64,000 nt of DNA from Eubacteriales bacterium (GCA_030537195.1 JAUNOK010000003.1:62001-126000); one strand, 5' to 3'; counted from the first letter of the stretch, positions 18,115 to 28,062 are shown. Translations and numbers: made by a program. The notes: generated by a model not told the origin, from the sequence alone.

Positions 18115-18671
18115 AACACAATATCCTCAATTCTTTTCTTAGGCACATGATGTACCTGATTCTCATCTCTGTAATACCTGATATCTCCATCTGCAGGAAT
18201 ATCCTCAAGTACCACTTCTTCTTTAGGATAGCCAAATGCTATCACATACACTACCTTTAAATCAGACGGTATATTTAACTGAGTCTTTAACTCATCTCTT
18301 TTAACATTGCCAAAGAAACATCCGCCAAATCCGGCTTCTGTCGCTGCAAGAAGCATTGTCTGTCCGACAATTCCCGCATCAACCTCATCATTCACATTAT
18401 CAGGACATGTTATAACAATATATCCTGTTGGTTTCTCACCCTCAGATGGTCCATCCCAGTCCTTTAAATATCCTGCAAATCCTAATAGTCTGAAAACTTT
18501 CTCATTCTCTTCTTCATCACATACAATTCTATATTTAAATGGCTGTCTGTTAGCTGCTGACGGAGTAAGTCTCGCAATCTCAACAAGCTCCATAAGCTGC
18601 TGCTTTGTCAGTTTCTTATCCTGGTAGAATCTTCTGTATGACCTGTTTTTCTTAACAAGTTCCTTAATCAT
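18111..18671 (-). CDS. Nitroreductase-family flavoprotein
   Basis: 186 residues of the FMN-dependent nitroreductase fold: NRSYRRFYQDKKLTKQQL at the start, TPSAANRQPFKYRIV for FMN contacts, and GIVGQTMLLAATEAGFGGCFFG in the central helix. Family members reduce diverse quinones, nitro compounds or enones; no physiological substrate can be named. The C-terminal KKRIEDIVL matches short nitroreductases common in Clostridia. It overlaps murF by four bases (ATGA) and follows ddl by 20 bp, so it is embedded in a cell-wall operon without an evident functional link. Confidence 0.88.
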   Translation of the reverse strand: MIKELVKKNRSYRRFYQDKKLTKQQLMELVEIARLTPSAANRQPFKYRIVCDEEENEKVFRLLGFAGYLKDWDGPSEGEKPTGYIVITCPDNVNDEVDAGIVGQTMLLAATEAGFGGCFFGNVKRDELKTQLNIPSDLKVVYVIAFGYPKEEVVLEDIPADGDIRYYRDENQVHHVPKKRIEDIVL

Positions 18672-18691
18672 AACTTAACTAACCTCATTAT

Positions 18692-19723
18692 CTATTCGTA
18701 CTTTGCGAGAGATATCTCTATAATCTTCTCTGTAAGTTCATCATATGATATACCTACTGCTGCAGCCTCCTGAGGAATAAGGCTTGTGTCAGTCATTCCT
18801 GGAAGTGTGTTAATCTCAAGACAGAATATATTATTATTCTTATCAAGAAGCTCATCAACTCTTGCGTATGTTGTAACTCCTGCCGCCTGACAGCATTTTT
18901 CTGCCCAGAACTGCATCTGGCTTGCAATATCTTCTGGGATATTGGCAGGGCATGTCTCCTTAGTAGAACCTGCCTTGTACTTGTTCTTGTAATCATAGAA
19001 GCCTTCAAGCGGCTCAATCTCAATTACAGGAAGTGCCTTTCCGTCAAGTACTGCAACTGAGAATTCTCTTCCGTCAACAAACTCTTCAACAAGTACAGTA
19101 TCCTCATAAGAAAATGCTTCATTAAGTGCATCCTCAAACTCTTTCTCGTTATGTGCTATTGAAACGCCGACACTTGAACCACCACAGCAAGGCTTAACCA
19201 CACATGGGAATGGAACATACTCAATCTTGTGTCCCTTATGTAATGTCACACCCTTAGGCATAGGAATCCCCTCTGGTACAAGTACCTTCTTGGCAAGTTC
19301 CTTGCTCATTGATATAGCACTGCTTAAATAATCTGTACCAGTATATCTGATTCCTAACAGATCAAATGTAGCCTGAACCTTACCATCTTCGCCATTGCTT
19401 CCATGAAGTCCCATGAATACCATGTCAGCTTCTTTACACAATTCTAATACATTAGGTCCAAAAAAGCTTTCTCTTGCCTCTGTTCTTCTCTTAACCTCTG
19501 CTGGAATGTCTGCTGTTTTCTTCTTTAAATTGTCAGACAGTTCTCCCAAATCATTCTTTTCTGTAAAAAATGTCTTAGCTTCATTGTCGTCAACACCTAA
19601 GAAGATATCAAGCATATTTGCTTCATGTCCGTTTCTTCTAAGGCTCTCACATACTCTGTATCCTGTAACTAATGAAACATCTCTTTCTGTACTTGTTCCA
19701 CCTGCTAAAACTACTATTCTCAT
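18692..19723 (-). CDS. ddl: D-alanine--D-alanine ligase
   Basis: 343-residue ATP-grasp enzyme making D-Ala-D-Ala for peptidoglycan. It begins MRIVVLAGGTSTERDVSLVT; further motifs are MGLHGSNGEDGKVQ, TGTDYLSSAISMSKELAK, the ATP-grasp PCVVKPCCGGSSVGVS, VEEFVDGREFSVAV, and the metal site FCLEINTLPGMTDTSLIPQ. The start at 19723 follows AAAAGGAG; an upstream frame extension to 19774 runs through a DnaA-box cluster and is not needed. Residues that distinguish D-Ala-D-Ala from D-Ala-D-Lac ligases were not resolved by eye. Confidence 0.94.
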   Translation of the reverse strand: MRIVVLAGGTSTERDVSLVTGYRVCESLRRNGHEANMLDIFLGVDDNEAKTFFTEKNDLGELSDNLKKKTADIPAEVKRRTEARESFFGPNVLELCKEADMVFMGLHGSNGEDGKVQATFDLLGIRYTGTDYLSSAISMSKELAKKVLVPEGIPMPKGVTLHKGHKIEYVPFPCVVKPCCGGSSVGVSIAHNEKEFEDALNEAFSYEDTVLVEEFVDGREFSVAVLDGKALPVIEIEPLEGFYDYKNKYKAGSTKETCPANIPEDIASQMQFWAEKCCQAAGVTTYARVDELLDKNNNIFCLEINTLPGMTDTSLIPQEAAAVGISYDELTEKIIEISLAKYE

Positions 19724-19745
19724 AATTTCTCCTTTTTTTATTAAC

Positions 19746-19775
19746 TTTTCCACAATATCCACAATGTTATCCACA
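19746..19775 (+). promoter_or_regulatory. Cluster of three DnaA-box-like sequences
   Basis: Three sites on one strand with 9-12 bp periodicity: TTTTCCACA (19746-19754), ATATCCACA (19755-19763) and TTATCCACA (19767-19775); the last is a perfect DnaA box. They lie between the DUF1653 gene and ddl, just upstream of the ddl ribosome binding site. A fourth TTATCCACA is at 20126-20134, inside the DUF1653 gene. Confidence 0.5.
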
Positions 19776-19833
19776 TTTTTAGTTAATTATTAAAATTATG
19801 TGAAATTGTCAGATAATTGTAATATATTTGTAA

Positions 19834-19868
19834 AATTCACATATTCTTATGCATAATCTATGTGAATT
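19834..19868 (-). terminator. Possible terminator after the DUF1653 gene
   Basis: Perfect 10-bp arms AATTCACATA (19834-19843) and TATGTGAATT (19859-19868), 15-base loop, directly after the stop codon. The following T-run on the minus strand is short, so it may only partly terminate before ddl. Confidence 0.45.
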
Positions 19869-19869
19869 A

Positions 19870-20457
19870 TTACGGTCTCAAATGGCTTCCTTCATACTTT
19901 GTATGTGCCTGTAAAACTTTTCTTAAAGAATCTATTCTTCCAGAAAGTTCACCTTCTGGAACTACTATTTCCAATGATTCAGCCATTATATCTATCATTG
20001 GATTCGTAAATTTGCTCTTATATCTTATAAGTACGTCAAGCTTTTCTTCATAACCCCTTGCATCTAAGAACTTGTCAAGGACGTTGTCCTCTGCAGCAAC
20101 CGGCTGCTCTGACTGAACCTGTGAGTTATCCACATTCTCTTCCTTTAATGTGTATGCTTCATCAATTCTATTGTCTGAATTGACTTTAACTGTCTGTGAA
20201 TTGTCAGATATTTCCTTCATTGTCAATGGGTCAACCTGTTCAAATCTATACTTCTGTGTTACATCCGGATATTTCACATGATCTACTTCACTCATGAACA
20301 TATCATATGGTCTTACATACACAGCATATTCACCATACATAGCCTGATATACCACCATTTTTTCTTTGGTTTCTGAATGATACGCAACACATTTTACCTG
20401 ATAAAGCTTATTCTTAAAATGCTTATAAAATCCACCTGGTACTAACTGTCTTTCCAT
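19870..20457 (-). CDS. DUF1653 domain protein
   Basis: 195 residues. The N-terminal 75 residues are a DUF1653 domain (VPGGFYKHFKNKLYQVKCVA, then VVYQAMYGEYAVYVRPYDMF), a small beta-rich fold of unknown role. A polar linker (about 85-125) with two VDNSQ-type repeats leads to a helical C-terminus containing LDARGYEEKLDVLI. Most DUF1653 proteins are only about 70-80 residues, so this is an extended version. A minus-strand promoter (TTGTAA, 17 bp, TAAAAT) precedes it. It is divergent from the PHP gene. Function unknown. Confidence 0.75.
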   Translation of the reverse strand: MERQLVPGGFYKHFKNKLYQVKCVAYHSETKEKMVVYQAMYGEYAVYVRPYDMFMSEVDHVKYPDVTQKYRFEQVDPLTMKEISDNSQTVKVNSDNRIDEAYTLKEENVDNSQVQSEQPVAAEDNVLDKFLDARGYEEKLDVLIRYKSKFTNPMIDIMAESLEIVVPEGELSGRIDSLRKVLQAHTKYEGSHLRP

Positions 20458-20487
20458 CAGTAAACCTCCCTCTAAAAATATATTATT

Positions 20488-20516
20488 ATTTTATCGCACA
20501 TGGCTGTTTCTTACAA
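20488..20516 (-). promoter_or_regulatory. Promoter of the DUF1653 gene
   Basis: Minus-strand -35 TTGTAA (20511-20516), 17 bp spacer, -10 TAAAAT (20488-20493), about 30 bp before the start codon. Confidence 0.5.
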
Positions 20517-20609
20517 CATTTTTTAGAGAGTTCTCTACATGTTTTACACTTTATTTAGGCATTTGAAAGTGTTAAAATATGCTTATATTCAGCAAAACAA
20601 GGAGGAATT

Positions 20610-21467
20610 ATGAGACAGATTGATTTACATGTTCATTCCACATGCTCTGACGGAACTGATTCTCCTGCTGTTCTGGTTGACAAAGCTGTTGAAAAGGGAC
20701 TCGCTGCATTTGCACTTACTGATCATGACACCACCAAAGGAGTTAAGGAAGCTCTTTTAGCATGTGAAAATGTTAATAACAACGGTTATGCACTCGAGGT
20801 TATTCCCGGAGTTGAGATAAGCACTAATTTTGAGAATACTGAGATACATGTTGTCGGTCTTTTTATAGATTATAACGACAAAGAATTCAATACATTTCTT
20901 AATAAACAGTTAAGTTCAAGAGATGAAAGAAATAAGCAGGTATGTGAGCGTTTTCAGAATATTGGAATTAATATTACATATGAAGATATGATAAAGACTT
21001 ATGGCGACGCTGTAATTACAAGAGCTCATTTTGCAGACAGGCTTGTTGCAATTGGAGCTGTTGGAGACAGAAATGAAGCATTTGACAGATATTTAGGTCA
21101 GGGAAAGCCTTGTTTTGTGCCAAGAGCCAAAGTTGATCCTGCAGAAGCTATTGACAGAATTCACAAAGCCGGCGGTATTGCAATATTAGCCCACCCTGTT
21201 CTTTATCATCTTGGCAAAGCCCAGATGAACAAGCTGCTTGACCATATATGTTCTGCAGGACTTGATGGAATTGAGGCTATATATTCAACTTACAAGATGG
21301 GTGATGAATTATCAATCAGGCGGATTGCTTCTGAAAGAAATCTTCTAATATCCGGCGGTTCCGATTATCATGGTAAGAATAAGCCCCATATCCAGCTTGG
21401 AACCGGTATGGGACATTTATTCGTTCCGTATGAGCTGCTTGATAAGATGAGAGAATATATGGGATAA
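20610..21467 (+). CDS. PHP-domain phosphoesterase (TrpH/YciV-like)
   Basis: 285-residue PHP hydrolase. Metal-binding motifs are DLHVHSTCSDGTDSP (residues 4-18), ALTDHDTTKG, IPGVEISTNF, ILAHPVLYHLG and SGGSDYHGKNKPH. This is the layout of TrpH-type enzymes, which act as 3',5'-nucleoside bisphosphate phosphatases and 5'-3' exonucleases on short RNA. It is preceded by AAGGAGG. It is a lone plus-strand gene between divergent DUF1653 and convergent RlmI-like genes, ended by a strong hairpin. Exact substrate is inferred from the family. Confidence 0.85.
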   Translation: MRQIDLHVHSTCSDGTDSPAVLVDKAVEKGLAAFALTDHDTTKGVKEALLACENVNNNGYALEVIPGVEISTNFENTEIHVVGLFIDYNDKEFNTFLNKQLSSRDERNKQVCERFQNIGINITYEDMIKTYGDAVITRAHFADRLVAIGAVGDRNEAFDRYLGQGKPCFVPRAKVDPAEAIDRIHKAGGIAILAHPVLYHLGKAQMNKLLDHICSAGLDGIEAIYSTYKMGDELSIRRIASERNLLISGGSDYHGKNKPHIQLGTGMGHLFVPYELLDKMREYMG

Positions 21468-21470
21468 TAA

Positions 21471-21515
21471 AAAATAGGTCACATCCTCTCTGTGAGATTG
21501 AATGTGACCCATTTT
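21471..21515. terminator. Bidirectional terminator, PHP / methyltransferase
   Basis: Arms AAAAT-A-GGTCACAT (21471-21484) and ATGTGACC-C-ATTTT (21502-21515) enclose a 17-base loop between convergent genes. A and T tracts on each side allow termination in both directions. Confidence 0.8.
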
Positions 21516-21534
21516 ATTACCTATGATTTAATAT

Positions 21535-22749
21535 CTACTTTTCATCAACCACCTGAAAAATGAAAAACTTCAGATAATAGCTCTCCTGTGCCTCCCAAAG
21601 TATTGGGTGGTCAGGTGACTGTGTCCTGAATTCAACCTGACGTAGTCTTTTATGTACTGCCTTGGCAGCCTCTTTAATAGTCTTGGTAAGAAGTTCCTGT
21701 GTCATGAAGTGTGAGCATGAGCAGCTTGCAAGATATCCTCCGTCTTTAACGAGCTTCAGTCCCTTCATATTAATTTCCCTGTAGCCTTTGATTGCGTTCT
21801 TTGTAGCTTCTCTCGACTTGGTAAATGCCGGTGGGTCAAGTATTACAACATCGTACTTTTCGCCTGCTTCATTAAGTTTTGGTAACTCGTCCAATACATT
21901 GGCACATTTAAAATGTACTGTATCCTCAAGTCCGTTGAGCTTTGCGTTGGCTCTTGCCTGCTCAACAGCAAATTCAGATATATCAAGACCTGTAACTTCC
22001 TTAGCGCCTGCAATTCCTGCATTTAATGCAAATGTTCCCATATGTGTGAAGCAGTCTAACACTCTCTTATCCTTGCACAGCTTCTGCATTGCAAGTCTGT
22101 TGTACTTCTGGTCAAGGAAGAAACCTGTCTTCTGTCCATTCACAACATCTATCATGTAGTGAACACCATTCTCAACGATCTCAACATTAGTGTCAAATTC
22201 ATCACCAATAAAGCCCTTTACTCTCTCCATTCCTTCAAGAGTACGGACCTTGGCATCACTTCTTTCATATACTCCACGGATTTCAATACCTTTTTCATGA
22301 AGGATTTCCTTCACTTTCTCGACAATAAGTGACTTAAATCTGTCAATTCCTAAAGCAAGCGATTCCACAACAAGCACATCTGAATATTTATCTATAACAA
22401 GTCCCGGCAGAAAATCAGCCTCTCCGAATATAAGACGGCAGGCAGAGGTATCAACTGTGTCAAATCTGTATTCAACCGCTGCCCTTACTCTCTCCTCAAT
22501 AAAGGTCTCATCAACAACATCTGTGTGTCTTGTCAGCATTCTTACTGTTATCTTAGACTTTCTGTTAATGAATCCGATTCCCATAAAATAATCATCAAAA
22601 TCAAGTACTCTGACAAGATGTCCGTCAATAATTCCGTCAGACATCCATTCAATTTCATTATCATATACCCAGGCACCGCCTGCCTTTAAAGTTCTTCCTT
22701 CACCTTTTCTTAATCGTATCTGTCCGCATACGCTGAATAAATCTTCCAT
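21535..22749 (-). CDS. Class I rRNA large-subunit methyltransferase (RlmI-like)
   Basis: 404 residues. An N-terminal PUA-like domain (RLRKGEGRTLKAGGAWVYDNE, about 10-85) is followed by an RlmI/RlmK-type Rossmann methyltransferase: QKTGFFLDQKYNR, VLDCFTHMGTFALNAGIAGA (SAM-binding), VILDPPAFTKSR (catalytic DPPAF) and SCSCSHFM near the C-terminus. E. coli RlmI makes 5-methylcytosine at 23S rRNA C1962; the same or a nearby site is likely. The length fits the family (about 395-400). It stands alone on its strand, ended by the shared hairpin. Confidence 0.9.
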   Translation of the reverse strand: MEDLFSVCGQIRLRKGEGRTLKAGGAWVYDNEIEWMSDGIIDGHLVRVLDFDDYFMGIGFINRKSKITVRMLTRHTDVVDETFIEERVRAAVEYRFDTVDTSACRLIFGEADFLPGLVIDKYSDVLVVESLALGIDRFKSLIVEKVKEILHEKGIEIRGVYERSDAKVRTLEGMERVKGFIGDEFDTNVEIVENGVHYMIDVVNGQKTGFFLDQKYNRLAMQKLCKDKRVLDCFTHMGTFALNAGIAGAKEVTGLDISEFAVEQARANAKLNGLEDTVHFKCANVLDELPKLNEAGEKYDVVILDPPAFTKSREATKNAIKGYREINMKGLKLVKDGGYLASCSCSHFMTQELLTKTIKEAAKAVHKRLRQVEFRTQSPDHPILWEAQESYYLKFFIFQVVDEK

Positions 22750-22797
22750 TCTGTTCCTTCCTGCCAGATATTTCTGACATTTATCATAATTAATATA

Positions 22798-23247
22798 TTA
22801 ATCTGATGCCGAATTGCCTAAGAAATAAAACATGCACACACCAGCAACCGTAATCAGAAGTGAAACCAGCTTAATCCATGAAAACGCTGTCTTCTCGCTC
22901 CCAAACAGTCCGAAAAGCCCGAGCAGATATGACACAATAATCTGTGCAACAACAATTGTAACCTCTGCCTTCGCAATTCCAAGACCGCTTATACTCTTAA
23001 TAACTGTAAAAGTAATGAATGCGCCTATCACGCCACCAAGAAGCGTAATCTTATTATCAACCTTAAACAGCTTCATGATGTCAGGTCTTCCATCAATCAC
23101 CCACATAATCGCACAAGTAGCCAGCGCTGTCAACTGTACAAACATTGCTGTAACCCACACACTGCTTGCTTTCGTAACATTTGTATTAAACGCGCCCTGT
23201 AAACTCATAAGAGCACCAGATATTATCGCAATCAAAAATCCTGCCAT
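22798..23247 (-). CDS. DMT-superfamily transporter (DUF606/YdcZ-like half)
   Basis: 149 residues with five hydrophobic segments. It begins MAGFLIAIISGALMSLQGAFN, the signature start of DUF606 (YdcZ) membrane proteins, and includes GAFITFTVIKSISGLGIAKA and IVVAQIIVSYLLGLFG. DUF606 proteins are single-repeat members of the drug/metabolite transporter superfamily and likely work as dimers. No substrate can be assigned. It lies between the methyltransferase and the solute-binding lipoprotein with gaps of 48 and 67 bp and no evident functional partner. Confidence 0.85.
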   Translation of the reverse strand: MAGFLIAIISGALMSLQGAFNTNVTKASSVWVTAMFVQLTALATCAIMWVIDGRPDIMKLFKVDNKITLLGGVIGAFITFTVIKSISGLGIAKAEVTIVVAQIIVSYLLGLFGLFGSEKTAFSWIKLVSLLITVAGVCMFYFLGNSASD

Positions 23248-23314
23248 TAACTAACCTCCTAATTAATCTGCATAGAATAATTATTAGTTAATAGCAGGAT
23301 ATTTATTCATAATA

Positions 23315-24586
23315 TTATTTAGTACTCTGTGTACTACTTTCGTTATTATTTTTAGTTGTTTTTTCTATAGTTGTTGCAAATGTACTGTATGCTGTATTAA
23401 TATCCGCGCCATCGTACACCTGATGAAGCATAATTTCGTATCTCATATATACTTCTCCGACTCCGATATATTTAGCTTTAACAACCGAATCAGAATAAAT
23501 CTTGTGTAACTGCTGGTAACTCTCGGCTCTTTTAACCTTTAAATCAGCTCTCGCACAACTTTTCTTAGCCATAGTTCCAAGATAATCAGCATAATCATAG
23601 GATATTGCTCTTGCAACAGCCTTTGATGCATCTACATTCTTAGTATATGGATTAACCACTGCCATTGTTGTCACAGACATTGCCCTTGAATCAAGGTCAT
23701 CACCCATTGATGGATATTCGCATATTCCATAATCCACATCTGTAACATTAATCTCTGCAAGACTATCCGCATCTAGTACTGTATATAACATATTGCCTGT
23801 AGAAAACAGATCCGCGCATTCTTTAAGAGTAACAGTATCTCTGTCTATTCCAAATGCATCCTTTAACTGTGCATATTTCGCAAGAACTTTTTTTATCTTA
23901 TCCTCATTAAGTGATAAAGCTGTGCTATCCTCAGCATTCGCTCCACCTACATTAATATAAGCACCAGCTGCAGCATAATTAAGAAACATTGAATCTGGAT
24001 TCCACTGGAAAACCATTGAGACGTCCTGATTCTCATCTGTAATCTGGTAATTATCACTTATATTACGAATCTGGTCTATCGTATCAACTGCTTCTGCATA
24101 TTTCTTGTTATATACAAGAAATGAAGTATTGAATGAAACCGGATAACCATATAACTTACCGTCATATGAACATGCTGTCATTGCTGCCTTTCCATACACA
24201 TCTTCATTATAGACTTCCGGATACATATCATTCTCAGATGTAAGTCCTGAAAGATAAGCTTTCTCGATCTCCTCAGATGTAAGGAAATATATGTCACATG
24301 CATTGTTATTTCTTACTGATTCATCATATATGTAATTGATATATGAATCTGCTTCAATATATACTGGATTAATAGTTACCAGTTCATTGGCCTGCTTAAA
24401 CTGTTTAGCTACAAATTCAAGATATGACCCATATGAACTGTCATTATACCAGATATTAATTGTAATAGGTCCACTAAGATTAAGGTCTCTGGCAGCCCGT
24501 GTTCTGTCATCTTTATTACCACAGCCTGCTAAGACAGTCAGCATGGTAACAATCAGCATCATACTGATAAATCTTCTTAATTTCAT
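23315..24586 (-). CDS. Extracellular solute-binding lipoprotein (orphan ABC component)
   Basis: 423 residues. A signal ending in the lipobox VLAGCGNK (Cys near 22) leads to a family 1 solute-binding protein: INIWYNDSSYGSYLEFVAKQ, and later YGYPVSFNTSFLVYNKKYAE, typical of carbohydrate-binding proteins of ABC importers. AGGAG precedes the ATG. It lies 17 bp after argD, so it may be read with the arginine operon, yet there are no permease or ATPase genes nearby. The ligand is unknown. A Gln/Asn/Thr-rich tail ends the protein. Confidence 0.82.
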   Translation of the reverse strand: MKLRRFISMMLIVTMLTVLAGCGNKDDRTRAARDLNLSGPITINIWYNDSSYGSYLEFVAKQFKQANELVTINPVYIEADSYINYIYDESVRNNNACDIYFLTSEEIEKAYLSGLTSENDMYPEVYNEDVYGKAAMTACSYDGKLYGYPVSFNTSFLVYNKKYAEAVDTIDQIRNISDNYQITDENQDVSMVFQWNPDSMFLNYAAAGAYINVGGANAEDSTALSLNEDKIKKVLAKYAQLKDAFGIDRDTVTLKECADLFSTGNMLYTVLDADSLAEINVTDVDYGICEYPSMGDDLDSRAMSVTTMAVVNPYTKNVDASKAVARAISYDYADYLGTMAKKSCARADLKVKRAESYQQLHKIYSDSVVKAKYIGVGEVYMRYEIMLHQVYDGADINTAYSTFATTIEKTTKNNNESSTQSTK

Positions 24587-24603
24587 AAAGTAAGCTCCTG
24601 ATT

Positions 24604-25785
24604 CTAGAAGGATTTCTTAAGCTTAGCTATGCATTCATCTACATCTGCCTTAGTGATTACAAGTGGTGGAACAAATCTTATAACGTTAGTTCCTGCCGAG
24701 AACAGAATAAGACCGTTATCAAGTGCTCTTGCAATTACATCCTTAGGGTTGACTGATAATTCAAGGCCCTGCATAAGTCCCATTCCTCGTCTCTCAACAA
24801 CAACATCTACTGTTTCTACAAGCTCATCAAGCTTTTCCTCAAAGTAAGCAGATACTTCCTTGACATTGTCTAATACATGCTGCTTCTCAAAAAGTTCGAA
24901 CACTTTGGTTGCTGCTGCGCATGCAAGTGGATTACCACCGTATGTTGTTCCGTGATCTCCTGGAACTAATGCCTTGGCAACTTCTTCAGTTGCTGCAAAT
25001 GCACCTACAGGAACACCACAGCCAAGAGCCTTGGCTACTGTAAGGATATCCGGCTTAACACCATACTGCTGGAATGCGAACATACTTCCTGTTCTTCCCA
25101 TTCCACACTGAATCTCATCAAGTATAAGAAGGATTCCCTTCTCATCGCATAACTTTCTTACACCTTCAATAAATTCTTTAGTAGCAGGATAAATTCCTCC
25201 TTCACCCTGTACTGTTTCAAATATTATAGCACATGTTTTATCATTAACAAGTTCCTTTACGCTGTCAAGGTTGTTATACTGTGCAAACTTAATTCCCGGA
25301 ATCATAGGACCAAATGCTTCCTGATAATGCTTATTACCAGTTACTGCAAGCGCTCCCATACTTCTTCCATGGAATGAATGCTGCATTGCAATAATCTCTG
25401 CATCAGCCTTTCCGTTCCTGACATAGTAATATTTCTTTGCAAGCTTAACTGCACCTTCAATAGCCTCTGTACCACTGTTAGTAAAGAATACTCTGTCCAT
25501 TCCTGAAGCCTGTGTAAGAGCTTTGGCAGCCTCTACTGCAGGTTCATTGTAGAAATAATTAGATGTATGGATAAGCTTATCAATCTGTGCCTTCAATGCA
25601 TCGTTATATTCCTTATTGTTATAGCCAAGTGCAAATACTGCTATACCTGCTCCAAAATCAAGATATTCCTTACCATCTGTATCGTAAAGTCTTACTCCGT
25701 CGCCCTTATCAAGTACAATCTGGTAACGGTTGTATGTATGTATCAGCTTTTCTTCTGCTGTTTCTATAATCTGCTGTGTATTCAT
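24604..25785 (-). CDS. argD: Acetylornithine aminotransferase
   Basis: 393-residue class III PLP aminotransferase converting N-acetylglutamate semialdehyde to N-acetylornithine. Motifs: [69 protein letters not shown], and the Schiff-base Lys in [15 protein letters not shown]. The ATG at 25785 is the family start; the 12-residue upstream extension is unlikely. Last biosynthetic gene of the argC-argJ-argB-argD cluster, 85 bp after argB. Arginine context makes acetylornithine the expected substrate. Confidence 0.93.
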   Translation of the reverse strand: MNTQQIIETAEEKLIHTYNRYQIVLDKGDGVRLYDTDGKEYLDFGAGIAVFALGYNNKEYNDALKAQIDKLIHTSNYFYNEPAVEAAKALTQASGMDRVFFTNSGTEAIEGAVKLAKKYYYVRNGKADAEIIAMQHSFHGRSMGALAVTGNKHYQEAFGPMIPGIKFAQYNNLDSVKELVNDKTCAIIFETVQGEGGIYPATKEFIEGVRKLCDEKGILLILDEIQCGMGRTGSMFAFQQYGVKPDILTVAKALGCGVPVGAFAATEEVAKALVPGDHGTTYGGNPLACAAATKVFELFEKQHVLDNVKEVSAYFEEKLDELVETVDVVVERRGMGLMQGLELSVNPKDVIARALDNGLILFSAGTNVIRFVPPLVITKADVDECIAKLKKSF

Positions 25786-25870
25786 GATTACTCTCGCTTT
25801 CCTGTTATTATAAGCATACATTTTACATGCACTAATAATTAATTATACGCGCTAATCTTCCGGTTAGCAA

Positions 25871-26776
25871 TTATTTATCTGAATCAAAGAATTTTTCTGC
25901 ATCATCTGAAAGAATAGCTGTACCAACACCCTTGTTAGTAAATATTTCAAGAAGAAGGCAGTGTGGAATTCTTCCATCAAGGATATGCACTCTTGATACG
26001 CCATGCTCAATAGCATCAATGCAGTTATTAAGCTTAGGAAGCATACCTCCTCCGATTGTTCCGCTCTCTAAGAGTTCTCTTGCTTCTGATGTAGAAAGCT
26101 CTGATATAAGTGAATCCTTATCATCAAAATCCTTGTATACACCTTCAATATCTGTTAAAAATGCAAGCTTCTCAGCATTGACAGCTCTTGCAATAGCACA
26201 TGCTGCATCATCTGCATTAATATTATATGCATGGAAATTATCATCATATCCGATAGGACATATAACTGGTAAGAAATCATCTTTAAGTAATGAGTCAAGA
26301 AGTGTTGTATCAACATCTGTTACTTCTCCAACATAACCTATATCTTCACCCTTAGAGTACTTCTTCTCAACCTTTAACATGCCACCATCTTTACCGCTGA
26401 TACCGCATGCCTTAACTCCAAGCTGCTCAATCATTGACACAAGACTCTTATTAACCTTGTTAAGAACCATCTCGGCAATCTCCATAGTTGGCTCGTCTGT
26501 AACTCTGAGACCATTCTTAAATTCAGGTGTCATGCCTGACTTTTCAACCCATTTGCTGATTTCCTTACCGCCACCATGAACGATAATAGGCTTAAAACCA
26601 ACGAGTTTAAGAAGAACTACATCCTGAATAACTTTTCTTTTAAGTTCTTCGTCTACCATGGCACTTCCGCCGTACTTAACTACAATTATCTTTCTGTTAA
26701 ACTTCTGAATATAAGGAAGTGCTTCAACAAGCACCTGTGCCTTCATAAGTTCCTCTGTCATATCTTTTGCGCTCAT
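25871..26776 (-). CDS. argB: Acetylglutamate kinase
   Basis: 301-residue amino-acid kinase phosphorylating N-acetylglutamate. Motifs: [15 protein letters not shown] for phosphate binding, [34 protein letters not shown] and [19 protein letters not shown]. The N-terminal helix of about 25 residues before the core resembles that of arginine-inhibited hexameric forms, though that is tentative. ATG at 26776 follows a GGAG; the upstream ATG overlapping it is a poorer match. It sits 59 bp after argJ. Confidence 0.94.
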   Translation of the reverse strand: MSAKDMTEELMKAQVLVEALPYIQKFNRKIIVVKYGGSAMVDEELKRKVIQDVVLLKLVGFKPIIVHGGGKEISKWVEKSGMTPEFKNGLRVTDEPTMEIAEMVLNKVNKSLVSMIEQLGVKACGISGKDGGMLKVEKKYSKGEDIGYVGEVTDVDTTLLDSLLKDDFLPVICPIGYDDNFHAYNINADDAACAIARAVNAEKLAFLTDIEGVYKDFDDKDSLISELSTSEARELLESGTIGGGMLPKLNNCIDAIEHGVSRVHILDGRIPHCLLLEIFTNKGVGTAILSDDAEKFFDSDK

Positions 26777-26835
26777 AATAATCTCCATTTCATATTTATT
26801 CAGATATCTATTTGCTTTATAAATGCTGTGTCCGA

Positions 26836-28062
26836 TTAGCTTCTGTAATCAGCATTTATCTTGACATAATCAAATGTAAGGTCACAGCCCCATGCTGTAG
26901 CGCTTGCATCACCCTGCTTAACATCTGCAATAGCAATTACAGGATTCTGTGAAAGTATTTCTGTTGCTTTCTCCTCACTGTAATCTGTAGCTGTTCCGTC
27001 TTTAACAATCTGAAGCTCACCTGCTGAACTCTTAAAGAAGATATCAACCTTCTCAGGGTCAAAGTCAGCACCAGAATATCCCATTGCGCAGAGAATTCTT
27101 CCCCAGTTAGCGTCATGTCCGAATATTGCTGCCTTAGTAAGGCTTGATGTAACAATTGACTTGGCAAGTGTCTTGGCTTCTGCCTTAGTTGTGGCACCCT
27201 TTACCTGAACCTCGAAAAGACATGTACAGCCTTCGCCGTCTCCTGCAATCATCTTGGAAAGCTCTGTAAATACATAACTTAAACCTTCATAGAATGCATC
27301 ATAATCAGTGCCCTCTTCTGTAATCTTCTTATTACCAGCCATTCCGTTAGCGAGAACAAGGGCTGTATCGTTAGTTGATGTATCTCCATCAACTGATATC
27401 ATGTTAAATGAATCATCAACAATTGCACTTGTCATCTTCTGAAGAAGTGCCTTGTCGATATCACAGTCTGTTGTTATGTAGCAGAGCATTGTTGCCATGT
27501 TAGGGTGAATCATTCCTGCACCCTTGCACATACCACCGATTGTTACCTTAGTACCTGCAACTTCTACTTCTACAGCAACCTGCTTGCTTCTTGTATCTGT
27601 AGTCATAATTGCCTCTGCTGCCTGTGTTCCCGCTTCTAATGAATCATCAAGCATTGGAGCCAGCTTTTCAATTCCTGCACAGATTCTGTCAACAGGAAGC
27701 TGCATTCCGATAACACCTGTTGAACCGATAAGTACTGCATTCTCCGGTACATTAAGCACTTTTGCAACTGCCTTTGCTTCTTCTGCACAGGCGTTATCTC
27801 CTTCAACACCTGTACATGCATTGGCAACACCACTGTTTACAACTACAGCCTGTGCGAAGTCTTCATTATATACAATGTTTCTGTCCCATTTAACAGGAGC
27901 TGCAAATACTTTGTTAGTTGTAAATGTTCCTGCTGTAACACATGGCTTCTCGCTGTATACAAGTGCCATATCTTTCTTTCCGTTTTTATATTTAATCTGT
28001 GCTTCACATCCGGCAGCCTTGAATCCTTTAGCTGCTGTAACACCGCCTTTAATTATATTCAT
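26836..28062 (-). CDS. argJ: Bifunctional glutamate N-acetyltransferase / ornithine acetyltransferase
   Basis: 408-residue ArgJ of the Ntn-hydrolase-like fold, recycling the acetyl group from acetylornithine to glutamate. It has [16 protein letters not shown] near the start, [13 protein letters not shown], the autocleavage/nucleophile site [14 protein letters not shown] with Thr following [20 protein letters not shown] and the C-terminal VKINADYRS. Self-cleavage before that Thr would give alpha and beta chains. Whether it also makes acetylglutamate from acetyl-CoA is not visible. Its presence explains why no argE or argA is in this cluster. Confidence 0.94.
   Translation of the reverse strand: MNIIKGGVTAAKGFKAAGCEAQIKYKNGKKDMALVYSEKPCVTAGTFTTNKVFAAPVKWDRNIVYNEDFAQAVVVNSGVANACTGVEGDNACAEEAKAVAKVLNVPENAVLIGSTGVIGMQLPVDRICAGIEKLAPMLDDSLEAGTQAAEAIMTTDTRSKQVAVEVEVAGTKVTIGGMCKGAGMIHPNMATMLCYITTDCDIDKALLQKMTSAIVDDSFNMISVDGDTSTNDTALVLANGMAGNKKITEEGTDYDAFYEGLSYVFTELSKMIAGDGEGCTCLFEVQVKGATTKAEAKTLAKSIVTSSLTKAAIFGHDANWGRILCAMGYSGADFDPEKVDIFFKSSAGELQIVKDGTATDYSEEKATEILSQNPVIAIADVKQGDASATAWGCDLTFDYVKINADYRS

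Noticed and set aside
18692..19723. Glycopeptide resistance (VanA/VanB-type ligase)
   Set aside because: No vanH/vanX partners nearby; the gene sits with murF as a housekeeping ligase.
19724..19774. N-terminal extension of Ddl
   Set aside because: No ribosome binding site upstream; AAAAGGAG before 19723 fixes the start, and the extension only covers the DnaA-box cluster.
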